DNA of 38,627 nt from an uncultured Tepidamorphus sp. (GCA_905479765.1 CAJQNW010000440.1:1-38627); one strand, 5' to 3'; counted from the first letter of the stretch, positions 22,757 through 33,513 are shown. The notes: generated by a model not told the origin, from the sequence alone. Program-made: numbers and translations.

Positions 22757-23960
22757 GACAGAACGTCGTCTGCCCGTCGGCGCCGCGCTTTTGCAGGTCG
22801 AGATGGAAATGGTCCTGGTGGTATTCGTCGCCGTCCGGGCCGATTACGGTGGTGAACGGCCCGCAGGCCTTGCCGTGCACCGCTCGCAGGAAATCACCGG
22901 CCGCCCCCTCGTCCGCCCAGTCCTCGAGCACGGAAATCGTCCGCCCATCGGCCAGGACGAAGCGGGCGACGTCGACGGCGTTGGCCGTTCCATGCTCACT
23001 TTGCTTCGTATCCGGCTGGCCGTTGCGCGTCCGGCAAATATAGGAGCCGGCGATTCCCAACCCGGTAATTTCGGTCTCCAGGAACTCACGAGCAGCGGGC
23101 TCGATCACCTCCTCGACGAAACTGTCGAGCCGGTCGGTCATAGCGCAGTTGAGCTCCGCCTCGGGCGACAGGGTCACGGCCCGACCGCCGCCGACCGACG
23201 AAATCGCATAGACCGCCGGCACCACGCAGCCGCCGTCCAGATCTTCTTTCGGTTTCAACGGCCGGCCCGAAACGCGCCCTTCCTCGATCGCCGCGCAGGC
23301 GGGCGACATTGCGTCGTCTGCGAACATGGGCGGGCCCTGGGGCGGACCGGTAGGCACGTGAAGTGCGGGCGGCACGGGCTGTTTTTCAGGCTCGCTCGCC
23401 GCGTCTTCGGGAGACGGCGCGCCCTGCGTGTCCGCTGTCGCACCGCCGGAGGCAGGCAGGATTGGTTTTTCGATGGGTATTGGCGGCCCGGCCGGCACCG
23501 GGGAGGCGGCTTCCGGCTTCGCCTCGGGCAGAGGCGGCGAAACACTAACCGGTTTTTCGTCGGGGATCGGCGGCTTCGCGTCATCCGGCCTGGCCTCGGG
23601 CACCGGCACCGTCTCCGCCGCAACTGCGGCAGCGGGTTTCTCGCGCGGTTGCGGCGTCGCAGGCGTTGCAGCGGAATCCGGTTGAGAGGCCACCGGCGGT
23701 GCGGGCTTTTCGGCCGGAATGGGGGGCGCGTTTTCCTCATCCGAAGCCGCCACGTCAATTTCATCCGCGCCGGGCCGATCCCTGGGCACAGGAACGGCCG
23801 CCTCGTCCGGTTTCACGTCGGGAACAGGCGTCGAAATGGAGACGGGACGCTCGCGCGGCAGAGGTATCGATTCGGGACTGATCGTGGTTGCCGCAAAGGC
23901 AGCCGTGGCGCTAAAAACCAGCGCTGCGGCCGAAAATGACACCCGATTGCGACATTGCAT
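22752..23960 (-). CDS. extensin-like protein with long proline-rich region (second of two)
   Basis: This is a 402-residue exported protein. Signal peptide 1-23 (ending AAFA) is followed by a low-complexity Pro/Ala/Glu region (about 28-215) and then the extensin-C domain (about 216-402). Domain landmarks are ACAAIEEGRVSG, GGCVVPAVYAIS, LNCAMTDRLDSFV, GSYICRTRN, SEHGTANAVDVARF and YHQDHFHLDL, parallel to the first extensin gene. The Pro-rich part contains nine copies of P-x-P-x-x-(K/R)-P, starting at residues 33, 45, 57, 80, 103, 119, 131, 143 and 160. Such a stretch could span the periplasm or bind wall polymers. The domain is probably a metallo-peptidase of the wall (inference). Confidence 0.85.
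   Translation of the reverse strand: MQCRNRVSFSAAALVFSATAAFAATTISPESIPLPRERPVSISTPVPDVKPDEAAVPVPRDRPGADEIDVAASDEENAPPIPAEKPAPPVASQPDSAATPATPQPREKPAAAVAAETVPVPEARPDDAKPPIPDEKPVSVSPPLPEAKPEAASPVPAGPPIPIEKPILPASGGATADTQGAPSPEDAASEPEKQPVPPALHVPTGPPQGPPMFADDAMSPACAAIEEGRVSGRPLKPKEDLDGGCVVPAVYAISSVGGGRAVTLSPEAELNCAMTDRLDSFVEEVIEPAAREFLETEITGLGIAGSYICRTRNGQPDTKQSEHGTANAVDVARFVLADGRTISVLEDWADEGAAGDFLRAVHGKACGPFTTVIGPDGDEYHQDHFHLDLQKRGADGQTTFCQ
23463..23864 (-). repeat. nine PxPxx(K/R)P protein repeats encoded in the extensin-like gene
   Basis: Copies are PLPRERP, PVPDVKP, PVPRDRP, PIPAEKP, PQPREKP, PVPEARP, PIPDEKP, PLPEAKP and PIPIEKP. Successive starts are 12, 12, 23, 23, 16, 12, 12 and 17 residues apart, so a 12-residue unit recurs. 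The DNA itself is not a clean tandem repeat, which suggests selection on the peptide and not fresh slippage. Confidence 0.85.
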
Positions 23961-24082
23961 GGCTCGACATGCCGTCTCTGATTCGCTTTGACAGTGAACA
24001 GGTTAGCCGTCGTCGTCCACAGCACCTAGCCGAATCATCCGGCGATATTGCGGCGCAGCAACGAATCTGCTTCGCGAACCGG

Positions 24083-24111
24083 CCCAGTCAAGTTAATGTT
24101 TTATGACTGGG
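24083..24111 (+). other. hairpin just upstream of the small membrane-peptide gene
   Basis: CCCAGTCA (24083-24090) and TGACTGGG (24104-24111) form an 8-bp stem over a 13-nt AT-rich loop. The stem ends about 8 nt before the likely ribosome site of the 27-residue peptide, so it could be an operator or a translational control hairpin. Confidence 0.45.
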
Positions 24112-24131
24112 GGAGGCCAGGGAGCGGCACC

Positions 24132-24215
24132 ATGACCATCATTCGTCAGGTACAGTTTGTCTTCGTAGGCGCGGCGTTCCTGTTCGTTGCGGCAATCGTT
24201 TTCGGGGCCATCTGA
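24132..24215 (+). CDS. 27-residue putative membrane peptide
   Basis: A complete short frame starts at ATG 24132 and stops at TGA 24213-24215. GGGAG at 24119-24123 is at good spacing. The peptide begins MTIIRQVQF and continues as one uninterrupted hydrophobic helix (VFVGAAFLFVAAIVF) ending GAI, the usual look of a single-pass small membrane protein with its N-terminus inside. It sits in an otherwise gene-free stretch between the extensin and metH genes and is flanked by inverted repeats on both sides. Its family is not recognised. Chance cannot be excluded for a frame this short. Confidence 0.5.
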   Translation: MTIIRQVQFVFVGAAFLFVAAIVFGAI

Positions 24216-24222
24216 GGTTCCA

Positions 24223-24275
24223 GGAGAACTACCCGGCCCACCGGATAAAAGTTCGGGGGCGGGGCACAGTTCTCC
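24223..24275. other. structured segment between small peptide gene and metH end
   Basis: GGAGAACT (24223-24230) and AGTTCTCC (24268-24275) form an 8-bp stem enclosing a GC-rich loop (CCCGG, CCGG and CGGGGGCGGGG blocks can pair further). It starts 7 nt after the peptide stop and lies 33 nt past the metH stop on the other strand. It may serve as terminator for either gene; no T run on the plus strand. Confidence 0.4.
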
Positions 24276-24308
24276 AGATATCGCTTCGAGCGCGCGATCT
24301 TTTCAGCG

Positions 24309-28031
<3,723 letters not shown>

Positions 28032-28069
28032 CAACTAGCCTCTTGCATTGGATAAGGACCGGAGAGCTC

Positions 28070-28957
28070 TCAGGCGGCTTTCTCGGTCGACATCGCGCGC
28101 AGCCCGAGCATGTGGCACGTCGCGTAGACGAGCTCGGCCCGGTTGAGCGTGTAGAAATGGAAATCGGTGACGCCGTTGCTGGTCAGGTCGAACACCTGGT
28201 CGGCGACCACGGAGGCCGCCACCAGCCGGCGCGTATCGGGATCGTCGTCCAGCCCGTCGAAGTGGGCGGCGAACCAGTCGGGGATCTCGGCGCCGCACTG
28301 CTTTGCGAAGCGGGCGGCCTGGGCGAATTTGGTGACCGGCAGGATGCCGGGGATCACCGGGATATCGATGCCGCGTTTCTCCAGCCGGTCGCGGAACCGG
28401 TAGAAATGCGCGTTATCGAAGAAGAACTGGGTGATCGCACGGGTCGCGCCCGCATCCACCTTGGCCTTCAGCACGTCGATATCGGCATCGAGATCGCGCG
28501 ATTCCGGGTGCTTCTCCGGATAGGCGGACACCGACACCTCGATGTCGCCGGCCCGCCGGATCGCCGCCACCAGCTCCGCCGTCGACTGGAAGCCCTGCGG
28601 ATGCGGCACATAGGTCGACCCGACGCCGTCCACCGGATCGCCGCGCAACGCCACGATGTGGCGCACGCCGATCGCCTGGTAGGAGCGGATGACCTCCTCG
28701 AGGGAGGCACGGCTTGCGTCGACGCAGGTCAGGTGCGCGGCCGGCTCGACGTCGGATTCGCGGCGGATGCGCCTGACGATCTGGTGCGTACGGTCGCGCG
28801 TCGAGCCGCCGGCGCCATAGGTCACCGACACGAATGTCGGCCCGTATGGAGCGAGCCGCTGGAACGCCTTCCACAGCGAGGCTTCCATCTCGTCTGTTTT
28901 CGGCGGAAAGAATTCAAACGATACGGTCAGGTTTGATGGTGTTGGGAGCGATGCCAC
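28070..28957 (-). CDS. metF: methylenetetrahydrofolate reductase
   Basis: This 295-residue protein has the size of bacterial MetF. It contains the N-terminal SFEFFPPKTDEME motif with the catalytic Glu, FVSVTYGAGGSTRD, HLTCVDAS, the folate/FAD region IVALRGDPVDG, SVSAYPEKHP, AGATRAITQFFFDN and PGILPVT. It reduces 5,10-methylene-THF to 5-methyl-THF, the methyl donor used by the adjacent MetH. The start is a GTG at 28957 preceded by GAGGAGG at 7 nt, and it overlaps the TAG of the upstream regulator gene by one base. The open frame extends further upstream but only as a shadow of that gene. Confidence 0.96.
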   Translation of the reverse strand: MASLPTPSNLTVSFEFFPPKTDEMEASLWKAFQRLAPYGPTFVSVTYGAGGSTRDRTHQIVRRIRRESDVEPAAHLTCVDASRASLEEVIRSYQAIGVRHIVALRGDPVDGVGSTYVPHPQGFQSTAELVAAIRRAGDIEVSVSAYPEKHPESRDLDADIDVLKAKVDAGATRAITQFFFDNAHFYRFRDRLEKRGIDIPVIPGILPVTKFAQAARFAKQCGAEIPDWFAAHFDGLDDDPDTRRLVAASVVADQVFDLTSNGVTDFHFYTLNRAELVYATCHMLGLRAMSTEKAA

Positions 28958-29961
28958 TACGCGGCCTCCTCGTTGAGCCCGCGCGGCGTGCGCTCGCCGA
29001 CCAGGCGGCCAAGCCAGACCGAAACGGTCAGCCGGCCGACTTCGGCGATATCGACGTCGTCGGGCGGATAATCGACATGCTCGACCAGTTCGACGCCGGC
29101 AGCAGACATCCACTGGCCGATCTGATCTGGCGCGAAACCGAGCCGGCGGTGCGCCTGGTCGGCGCGCAGGAATTCAAGCCCGTGCGGCGCGAAGTCGACG
29201 ACCAGCAGCCGCCCGCCGGGCTTCAGGAGATGCGCGGCCTCCTCGATCGCCCGGTCCGGGTCCTCGAGGTAGTGCAGCACCTGATGCATGACGACGAGGT
29301 CGGCGGTGCCGTCGTCGACCGGCGGCGAATAGATGTCGCCCTGGCGGACCTGGCAGTTGCGCAGGCCCTCGCGCTCCAGCCGCGAGCGCGCGTAGGTCAG
29401 CATGTCGTGGGATACGTCGATTCCGATGCCGCGCTCGATATGCGGCGCCAGCAACTCCAGCATCCGGCCGGTGCCGGTGCCCATGTCGATCACGACGCCG
29501 AGCTTGTCCTCGCCGATGAGATCCATCAGCCCGGCTTCGATCTTCTGTTCGTTGGCATGCAGCGAGCGGATCTGGTCCCACCGGCCGGCATGTTCGCTGA
29601 AATAGGCCTTGGCCGCTTCCGCGTGCGCCCGGCGCACCGCCTCGAGCCGTCCCCGGTCGCGCACCAGCGCCGGATCGGACCGGTCGAGCCGGGCGACGAT
29701 GTTGCGCGAGACCTCGGCAGCCGCACCTGAATCGGCGAGCCGGAAAAATGCCCACGCCCCTTCCGCGTTGCGACGCACGAGACCGGCTTCGACGAGCAGC
29801 TTCAGGTGCCGGCTGATGCGCGGCTGGCTCTGGCCGAGAATGTCGGTCAGATCCTTCACGCTGCGCTCGCCCTCGGCCAGCAGCGCAAGGATCCGCAGCC
29901 GCGTCGGTTCGCCGGCGGCGCGCAGGGCTATCAGCAGGTTGTCGGCCGAGATCGGCAGCAT
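28957..29961 (-). CDS. ArsR-family regulator fused to SAM-dependent methyltransferase domain, SahR-like
   Basis: This 334-residue protein has an N-terminal ArsR winged helix (about 5-85: ALRAAGEPTRLRILALLAEGERSVKDL and ILGQSQPRISRHLKLLVEAGLV). A class I methyltransferase domain follows (about 120-320) with motif I VIDMGTGTGRMLELL and YLEDPDRAIEEAAHLLKPGGRLLVV. Regulators called SahR control methionine/SAM-cycle genes in Proteobacteria in response to S-adenosylhomocysteine; position ahead of metF-metH fits that role. I place the start at ATG 29961 (GGAG 6 nt upstream) and not at ATG 29982, which has no ribosome site and would lie at or before the predicted transcription start. Whether the domain still methylates or only senses the nucleoside is unknown. 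Confidence 0.88.
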   Translation of the reverse strand: MLPISADNLLIALRAAGEPTRLRILALLAEGERSVKDLTDILGQSQPRISRHLKLLVEAGLVRRNAEGAWAFFRLADSGAAAEVSRNIVARLDRSDPALVRDRGRLEAVRRAHAEAAKAYFSEHAGRWDQIRSLHANEQKIEAGLMDLIGEDKLGVVIDMGTGTGRMLELLAPHIERGIGIDVSHDMLTYARSRLEREGLRNCQVRQGDIYSPPVDDGTADLVVMHQVLHYLEDPDRAIEEAAHLLKPGGRLLVVDFAPHGLEFLRADQAHRRLGFAPDQIGQWMSAAGVELVEHVDYPPDDVDIAEVGRLTVSVWLGRLVGERTPRGLNEEAA

Positions 29962-29983
29962 CGATGTCTCCGTATTCGGCATA

Positions 29984-30012
29984 GCGATATAAAGATATCT
30001 TTATATTGTCAA
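29984..30012 (-). promoter_or_regulatory. promoter of the sahR-like/metF/metH operon
   Basis: A consensus -35 box TTGACA (minus strand, 30012-30007) is followed after 15-17 nt by TATATC or TATCGC as a poor -10 box near 29991-29984. Transcription would begin near 29977, giving a leader of about 16 nt before ATG 29961. The 20-bp palindrome lies between the boxes. Confidence 0.6.
29987..30006. promoter_or_regulatory. perfect 20-bp palindrome, probable SahR-type operator
   Basis: ATATAAAGATATCTTTATAT is identical to its reverse complement. It lies 26 nt upstream of the chosen regulator start and directly abuts the minus-strand -35 box TTGACA (30012-30007), filling the promoter spacer, so binding would block transcription of the operon. 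It is 102 nt upstream of the divergent trmO ATG. I recall this sequence type as the SahR motif of alphaproteobacteria. Confidence 0.85.
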
Positions 30013-30107
30013 CTCAATCCGACGACCCGATTTGCCTGTATAGTCGCCATTGGCTTCCCGCCCCTGGCTGCCGACTAACAATTGGAATCTCACAGGAAAG
30101 CATCGAC

Positions 30108-30590
30108 ATGTCCGCCAGAACGCCGACGGATAAGCCAGAACTCACCATTATCGGCCGCATTCGCACGCCGTGGACGAAGGCCGAGGATTGCCCGCGCAAC
30201 GCCATGGAGACCGACGTCGACTGCCGGGTGGAGGTCGACGCGCCGTTCCGGCCGGGCCTCGCCTCGCTGGAGACCTGCACCCACGCGATCCTGCTCTACT
30301 GGCTGGACCGCGCCCCGCGCGACGTGATCACCCTCACCCCGCCCAATGACGCGGTCACCCACGGCGTCTTCGCCCTGCGCGCGCCGGGCCGCCCGAACCC
30401 GATCGGCCTGGCGGTGGTCGATATCGTCAAGGTCGAGCCGGACGGGCTCGTCGTGCGCCATGTCGATTGTTTCGACGGGACGCCTCTCATCGACATCAAG
30501 CCCTACTTCGCCTCGGTCGATTCAAAGCCCGACGCCCAGGTCGGCTGGCACGAACTGAGGGCGAAGCCGTTGCCGTCGCGGGGGATATAA
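30108..30590 (+). CDS. trmO: tRNA (N6-threonylcarbamoyladenosine-37-N6) methyltransferase, TrmO/YaeB family
   Basis: This 160-residue protein has the compact beta-barrel TrmO/TsaA fold. Landmarks are the N-terminal IGRIRTPWTKAEDCPRNA, a middle HAILLYWLDRAPRDVI, the signature GVFALRAPGRPNPIGLAVVDIV, and FDGTPLIDIKPYF. TrmO uses SAM to methylate t6A37 of a threonine tRNA. Short members without the extra C-terminal domain are common, and some may act on other substrates. ATG 30108 has AGGAAAG upstream. It is divergent from the SahR-like operon and shares its palindromic operator region, so its expression may follow the methylation state of the cell (inference). Confidence 0.85.
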   Translation: MSARTPTDKPELTIIGRIRTPWTKAEDCPRNAMETDVDCRVEVDAPFRPGLASLETCTHAILLYWLDRAPRDVITLTPPNDAVTHGVFALRAPGRPNPIGLAVVDIVKVEPDGLVVRHVDCFDGTPLIDIKPYFASVDSKPDAQVGWHELRAKPLPSRGI

Positions 30591-30621
30591 ACGAGCGCAT
30601 AGAGGGGCGCCAAAAGGGGCA

Positions 30622-30658
30622 CACATAAAAGCCGACGGCGATCCGGACCGCCGTCGGC
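30622..30658 (-). terminator. rho-independent terminator of the YHS-domain gene
   Basis: GCCGACGGCG (30631-30640) and CGCCGTCGGC (30649-30658) form a perfect 10-bp stem with an 8-nt loop. On the minus strand the stem is followed by TTTTATGTG. It lies 28 nt past the stop at 30687 and may also slow the convergent trmO transcript. Confidence 0.8.
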
Positions 30659-30686
30659 GTCGGTAATGAAATCGCGTGCGTCCGGC

Positions 30687-31190
30687 TTACGACCCCAGCC
30701 CGTTCACCTTCTCGACGGCGACGTGATGCATGCCCGGCCAGTTTTCCTCCGCCTTGGCGAGCGTGCCGGACTTGTCTTCCTCGTACTTCGCGAACGCCAC
30801 GGCGTTCAGGAACACGTAGAGCTTGCCGTCGACGAGGTCTGCATAGCGGTTGCTGGCATCGAGTTTCTTGCCGATTGCCACGCCGAAGGCGCAGAATCCG
30901 CCATACTGCGGCATATACTTTTCGGGATCGGCGGCGAACGTCTTCATCGTCTCCTCCGAGGAGAAGTAATAGGCGACGCCGTCGTGCTCGACGGTGAACT
31001 TCGCCAGGCCCGGCGTCACCTTACCGCCGGTGGCAAGCGCCACGACGTCGTCGCCGCGGGCCGCGACACCGGCGCCGCTGAGGGTCGTGCCGATCGAGAC
31101 ATTGTACTCGTCGGCGGCGAATGCGGCGGGAACGGCGGACAGGACAGCCGCGACGGTGGCGGCGGCGAACAGGGTCTTGGCGTACTTCAT
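30687..31190 (-). CDS. exported YHS-domain protein
   Basis: This 167-residue protein has a signal peptide (MKYAKTLFAAATVAAVLSAV, cleavage after AFA near 26). The C-terminal half is YHS-like: KFTVEHDGVAYYFSSEETMKTFAADPEKYMPQYGGFCAFGVAIGKK. The usual cysteine after YYF of metal-binding YHS domains is replaced by Ser (YYFSSEE), as in the exported alphaproteobacterial branch. YHS domains are linked to metal handling; here the role is unknown. The gene appears monocistronic with a strong terminator. Its left neighbour converges; the next gene right is on the same strand 172 nt upstream of it. Confidence 0.85.
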   Translation of the reverse strand: MKYAKTLFAAATVAAVLSAVPAAFAADEYNVSIGTTLSGAGVAARGDDVVALATGGKVTPGLAKFTVEHDGVAYYFSSEETMKTFAADPEKYMPQYGGFCAFGVAIGKKLDASNRYADLVDGKLYVFLNAVAFAKYEEDKSGTLAKAEENWPGMHHVAVEKVNGLGS

Positions 31191-31362
31191 GGCAAGTCTC
31201 CTTGTGATGGAAGAGCCCGCGGGCTCGTTGCGGTGGTCTGGATCCGCCGGCCTTCAGGCAAGCGGGGTGCGTCACCGGCTTTCGCCGGGTTCATTTGACC
31301 CCGCCGGTTAGCGGCGCAGCCGTGTCGGTGAATTCGTGTTTGAGAGGTGCGGCGGCCCGGCG

Positions 31363-32202
31363 TCAGGCGCCGACCGCCTGGATGCGGTCGACCGCCTCGT
31401 CGGTGCCCCACACGGCGTTCGCGATCATCCGGAAGTTGATGAGCGCGGCGAGATAACCGTCGCCTTCAGGCACTTTCGCGCCCGCCGTCGCGTCCTGCAC
31501 GACGGCCACCTCGAAGCCCTGCTCGATGAACTCGCGCATGTGGCTTTCGACGCAGAGGTTGGCGGACATGCCGGCAAGGATCACCTGGTCGACCCTGAGC
31601 TTGCGCAATTGAAGCGCCGCATCGTTCTGTTCGGGTCCATAGAGCTTGTGCGGCGAGGCGATGACGGTCTTGCCATCGAAGATGTACTCTTCGTAGGCGT
31701 CCATGAAATCGGCGCCCGATCCCTCCAGGCCGGTCACGTCGAGCGGGCCTGTCCGGTCGAACATGCCGATCCCGTGCATGACCTTTTCCAGCGCGCCTTC
31801 GAACATCCAGCGGTGATCGTGGGGATAGTAGTAGTGCGGCGAGACCACGACGGGCATGCCGGCCACCTTGGCTGCCTGGAACAACCGGCGGAGATTTTCC
31901 ACCACGTTGTGCTCCCTGACGCTTTCGCCGACGACGCCCCAGGCAACGCCGTCCGGGCTGAGGAAGTCGATCTGCGGATCAACGACGAGAAGCGCCGCCC
32001 TGCCCTTCTCGAGTTCCATCGTCGATGGCGGCAACACCGGTTCGGCGGGCGCCGCATAGGCCGGATTGTCGGAGGCGTTCGCCGCGCCCGGCGCGAGGCC
32101 GGCTGCGGCAACGGCGCCGGCCGCACCGGCGAGAAGGAAATCGCGGCGCCCTATCGTCCTGCCCTTGGATTGGTCGTGGTGGTGGTGATTGCAGGTGGTC
32201 AT
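31363..32202 (-). CDS. Tat-exported isochorismatase-like cysteine hydrolase
   Basis: This 279-residue protein starts with a histidine cluster (MTTCNHHHHDQ) followed by a twin-arginine signal (TIGRRDFLLAG, Arg19-Arg20, hydrophobic AGAAGAVAAAGLAPG). The mature part is an isochorismatase fold: LLVVDPQIDFLS with the catalytic Asp, the conserved Lys region near SPHKL, and the nucleophile Cys217 in GMSANLCVESH. Such enzymes hydrolyse amides or vinyl ethers; export by Tat is unusual for them. ATG 32202 has GGAGA 7 nt upstream. It is 61 nt downstream of the DUF1348 gene on the same strand and probably shares its promoter. Confidence 0.86.
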   Translation of the reverse strand: MTTCNHHHHDQSKGRTIGRRDFLLAGAAGAVAAAGLAPGAANASDNPAYAAPAEPVLPPSTMELEKGRAALLVVDPQIDFLSPDGVAWGVVGESVREHNVVENLRRLFQAAKVAGMPVVVSPHYYYPHDHRWMFEGALEKVMHGIGMFDRTGPLDVTGLEGSGADFMDAYEEYIFDGKTVIASPHKLYGPEQNDAALQLRKLRVDQVILAGMSANLCVESHMREFIEQGFEVAVVQDATAGAKVPEGDGYLAALINFRMIANAVWGTDEAVDRIQAVGA

Positions 32203-32263
32203 CGGACTATCTCCTGTCTTGTCGGGCGCTCGGCCCCGGTGGTGGTGTTTGTGGTGGATCGGG

Positions 32264-32728
32264 TCACAGGCCGAGGTCGGATAGCCCCGGATGATCGGAA
32301 GGCCGGGGTCCGAGCGGCCAGCGGAACAGGCGGTCTTCCTCGGCAATCGGCAGATCGTTGATCGAGGCGCGGCGCACCGCCATCAGCCCGTCCGGCGAAA
32401 ACTCCCAGTTCTCGTTGCCGTAGGCGCGGAACCAGCGGTCGTCGGGTCCCAGCGCCTCATAGGCGAAGCGCACCGCGATGCGCGTGTCGCCGAAAGCCCA
32501 GAGCTCCTTGATCAGCCGGTACTCGCGTTCGGACTGCCACTTGCGAGCCAGGAACGCCTCGACCCCGGCGCGCCCGGCCAGGAACTCGGATCGGTTCCGC
32601 CAGACGGTGTCGGGCGTATAGGCGCCCGCGACCCGGGCGGGATTGCGTGTGTTCCAGCCGTCCTCGGCGGCGCGAACCTTGGCGGCCGCGGTCTCTGCGG
32701 TGAACGGGGGAAGCGGCGGACGTGTCAT
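32264..32728 (-). CDS. DUF1348 / NTF2-like family protein
   Basis: This 154-residue cytosolic protein of the SnoaL/NTF2-like fold, DUF1348 branch, has [83 protein letters not shown] and [10 protein letters not shown]. The near-invariant NENWEF and AEDGWNT blocks define the family, whose function is unknown. It is the first gene of a probable pair with the isochorismatase-like gene and is divergent from a TetR gene. Two 20-bp operator-like repeats start 16 nt before its ATG, so it is the likely main target of that TetR. Confidence 0.87.
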   Translation of the reverse strand: MTRPPLPPFTAETAAAKVRAAEDGWNTRNPARVAGAYTPDTVWRNRSEFLAGRAGVEAFLARKWQSEREYRLIKELWAFGDTRIAVRFAYEALGPDDRWFRAYGNENWEFSPDGLMAVRRASINDLPIAEEDRLFRWPLGPRPSDHPGLSDLGL

Positions 32729-32744
32729 GGCGAAACCCTCAAAG

Positions 32745-32764
32745 TGAACAGATCGGTTCTGTTT
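32745..32764. promoter_or_regulatory. operator-like repeat A upstream of DUF1348 gene
   Basis: TGAACAGATCGGTTCTGTTT contains a near-palindrome GAACAGATCGGTTC with a GATC centre. It matches repeat B at 18 of 20 positions and lies just before the DUF1348 start, where a bound TetR dimer would block transcription. Confidence 0.65.
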
Positions 32765-32778
32765 GTTGAGGGCATAAA

Positions 32779-32798
32779 TGAACAGTTCGGTTCAGTTT
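32779..32798. promoter_or_regulatory. operator-like repeat B upstream of DUF1348 gene
   Basis: TGAACAGTTCGGTTCAGTTT is in direct orientation to repeat A, with 34 bp between starts (about three helical turns), so two dimers could bind on one face of the DNA. Confidence 0.65.
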
Positions 32799-32910
32799 CG
32801 CAAGTGAAAAATGTCGGCGGGCCTCAGATTTCCGACACGTCACAGCATAACCAATTGATAATAATCGGAGTTTTTCCAGTCGATTTTTCTGCACAATCGG
32901 TATATGTATA

Positions 32911-32918
32911 GACCGGTC
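32911..32918. promoter_or_regulatory. possible third operator near the TetR gene start
   Basis: GACCGGTC is a perfect 8-bp palindrome followed by AGTTC, resembling one half of repeats A and B. It lies 19 nt before the tetR ATG and could serve autoregulation. Match to A and B is only partial. Confidence 0.35.
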
Positions 32919-32937
32919 AGTTCATAAAGGAACCCGA

Positions 32938-33513
32938 ATGCGCCCCAGCAAACGCGACGAACTGGTTCGCGAGTCGCTCAAGATCTTCTACCGGGACGGC
33001 TTCCACGCCACCGGCATGGATCTCCTGTCGACCGAGACCGGCATCTCGAAGACCACCATGTTCAAACACTTCCGCAGCAAGGAGGATCTCATCCTCGCGA
33101 CGCTCAGGCTGCGCGACGAGAACTTCCGCAACTGGCTGTTCCGGCGCATGGAACAGGCCGGGCCGCCGCGCGCGCAGCTACTCGCCATGTTCGACGCGCT
33201 GAAGGAGTGGTTCGACCAGCCCGATTTCCGCTCGTGCATGTTCATCAAGGCCGCGTCGGAGTACCCCGACCCCGAGCACCCGATCCACGCCCAGGCGGCC
33301 GAGCACAAGCGGCTGCTGTTCCGGCAACTGGAGACGATCGCGGCCGATGCCGGCGCCGAAGATCCGGCGGCCCTGGCGCGAATCCTGCTGCTGCTCAAGG
33401 AAGGCGCGATCGTCACCGCCCATATCGGCCACGAAGCCGATCCGGCCGGCGACGCCAAGGCCGCTGCCCGCCGCTTCCTCTCGGACCTGCCGGCAGAGCC
33501 TGCAGCCGCCTGA
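32938..33513 (+). CDS. TetR-family transcriptional regulator
   Basis: This 191-residue protein has the TetR helix-turn-helix at residues 8-50 (RDELVRESLKIFYRDGFHAT, DLLSTETGISKTTMFKHFRSKEDLI). The C-terminal domain contains MFIKAASEYPDPEHPIH, seen in a common group of regulators next to DUF1348 or quinone/aldehyde-detoxifying genes. ATG 32938 has AAAGGAAC upstream. It is divergent from the DUF1348/isochorismatase pair with a 209-nt gap that holds the operator-like repeats. Inducer unknown. Confidence 0.88.
   Translation: MRPSKRDELVRESLKIFYRDGFHATGMDLLSTETGISKTTMFKHFRSKEDLILATLRLRDENFRNWLFRRMEQAGPPRAQLLAMFDALKEWFDQPDFRSCMFIKAASEYPDPEHPIHAQAAEHKRLLFRQLETIAADAGAEDPAALARILLLLKEGAIVTAHIGHEADPAGDAKAAARRFLSDLPAEPAAA

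Noticed and set aside
22791-23939. Long plus-strand frame of 382 codons opposite the second extensin-like gene
   Set aside because: It is an antisense shadow in GC-rich DNA; the minus-strand product has a signal peptide and a conserved domain, the plus-strand product has Arg/Gly-rich nonsense composition.
28032-28069. Riboswitch (SAM or cobalamin) before metH or metF
   Set aside because: The metF-metH gap is 38 nt and the operon leader about 16 nt, too short for either class.
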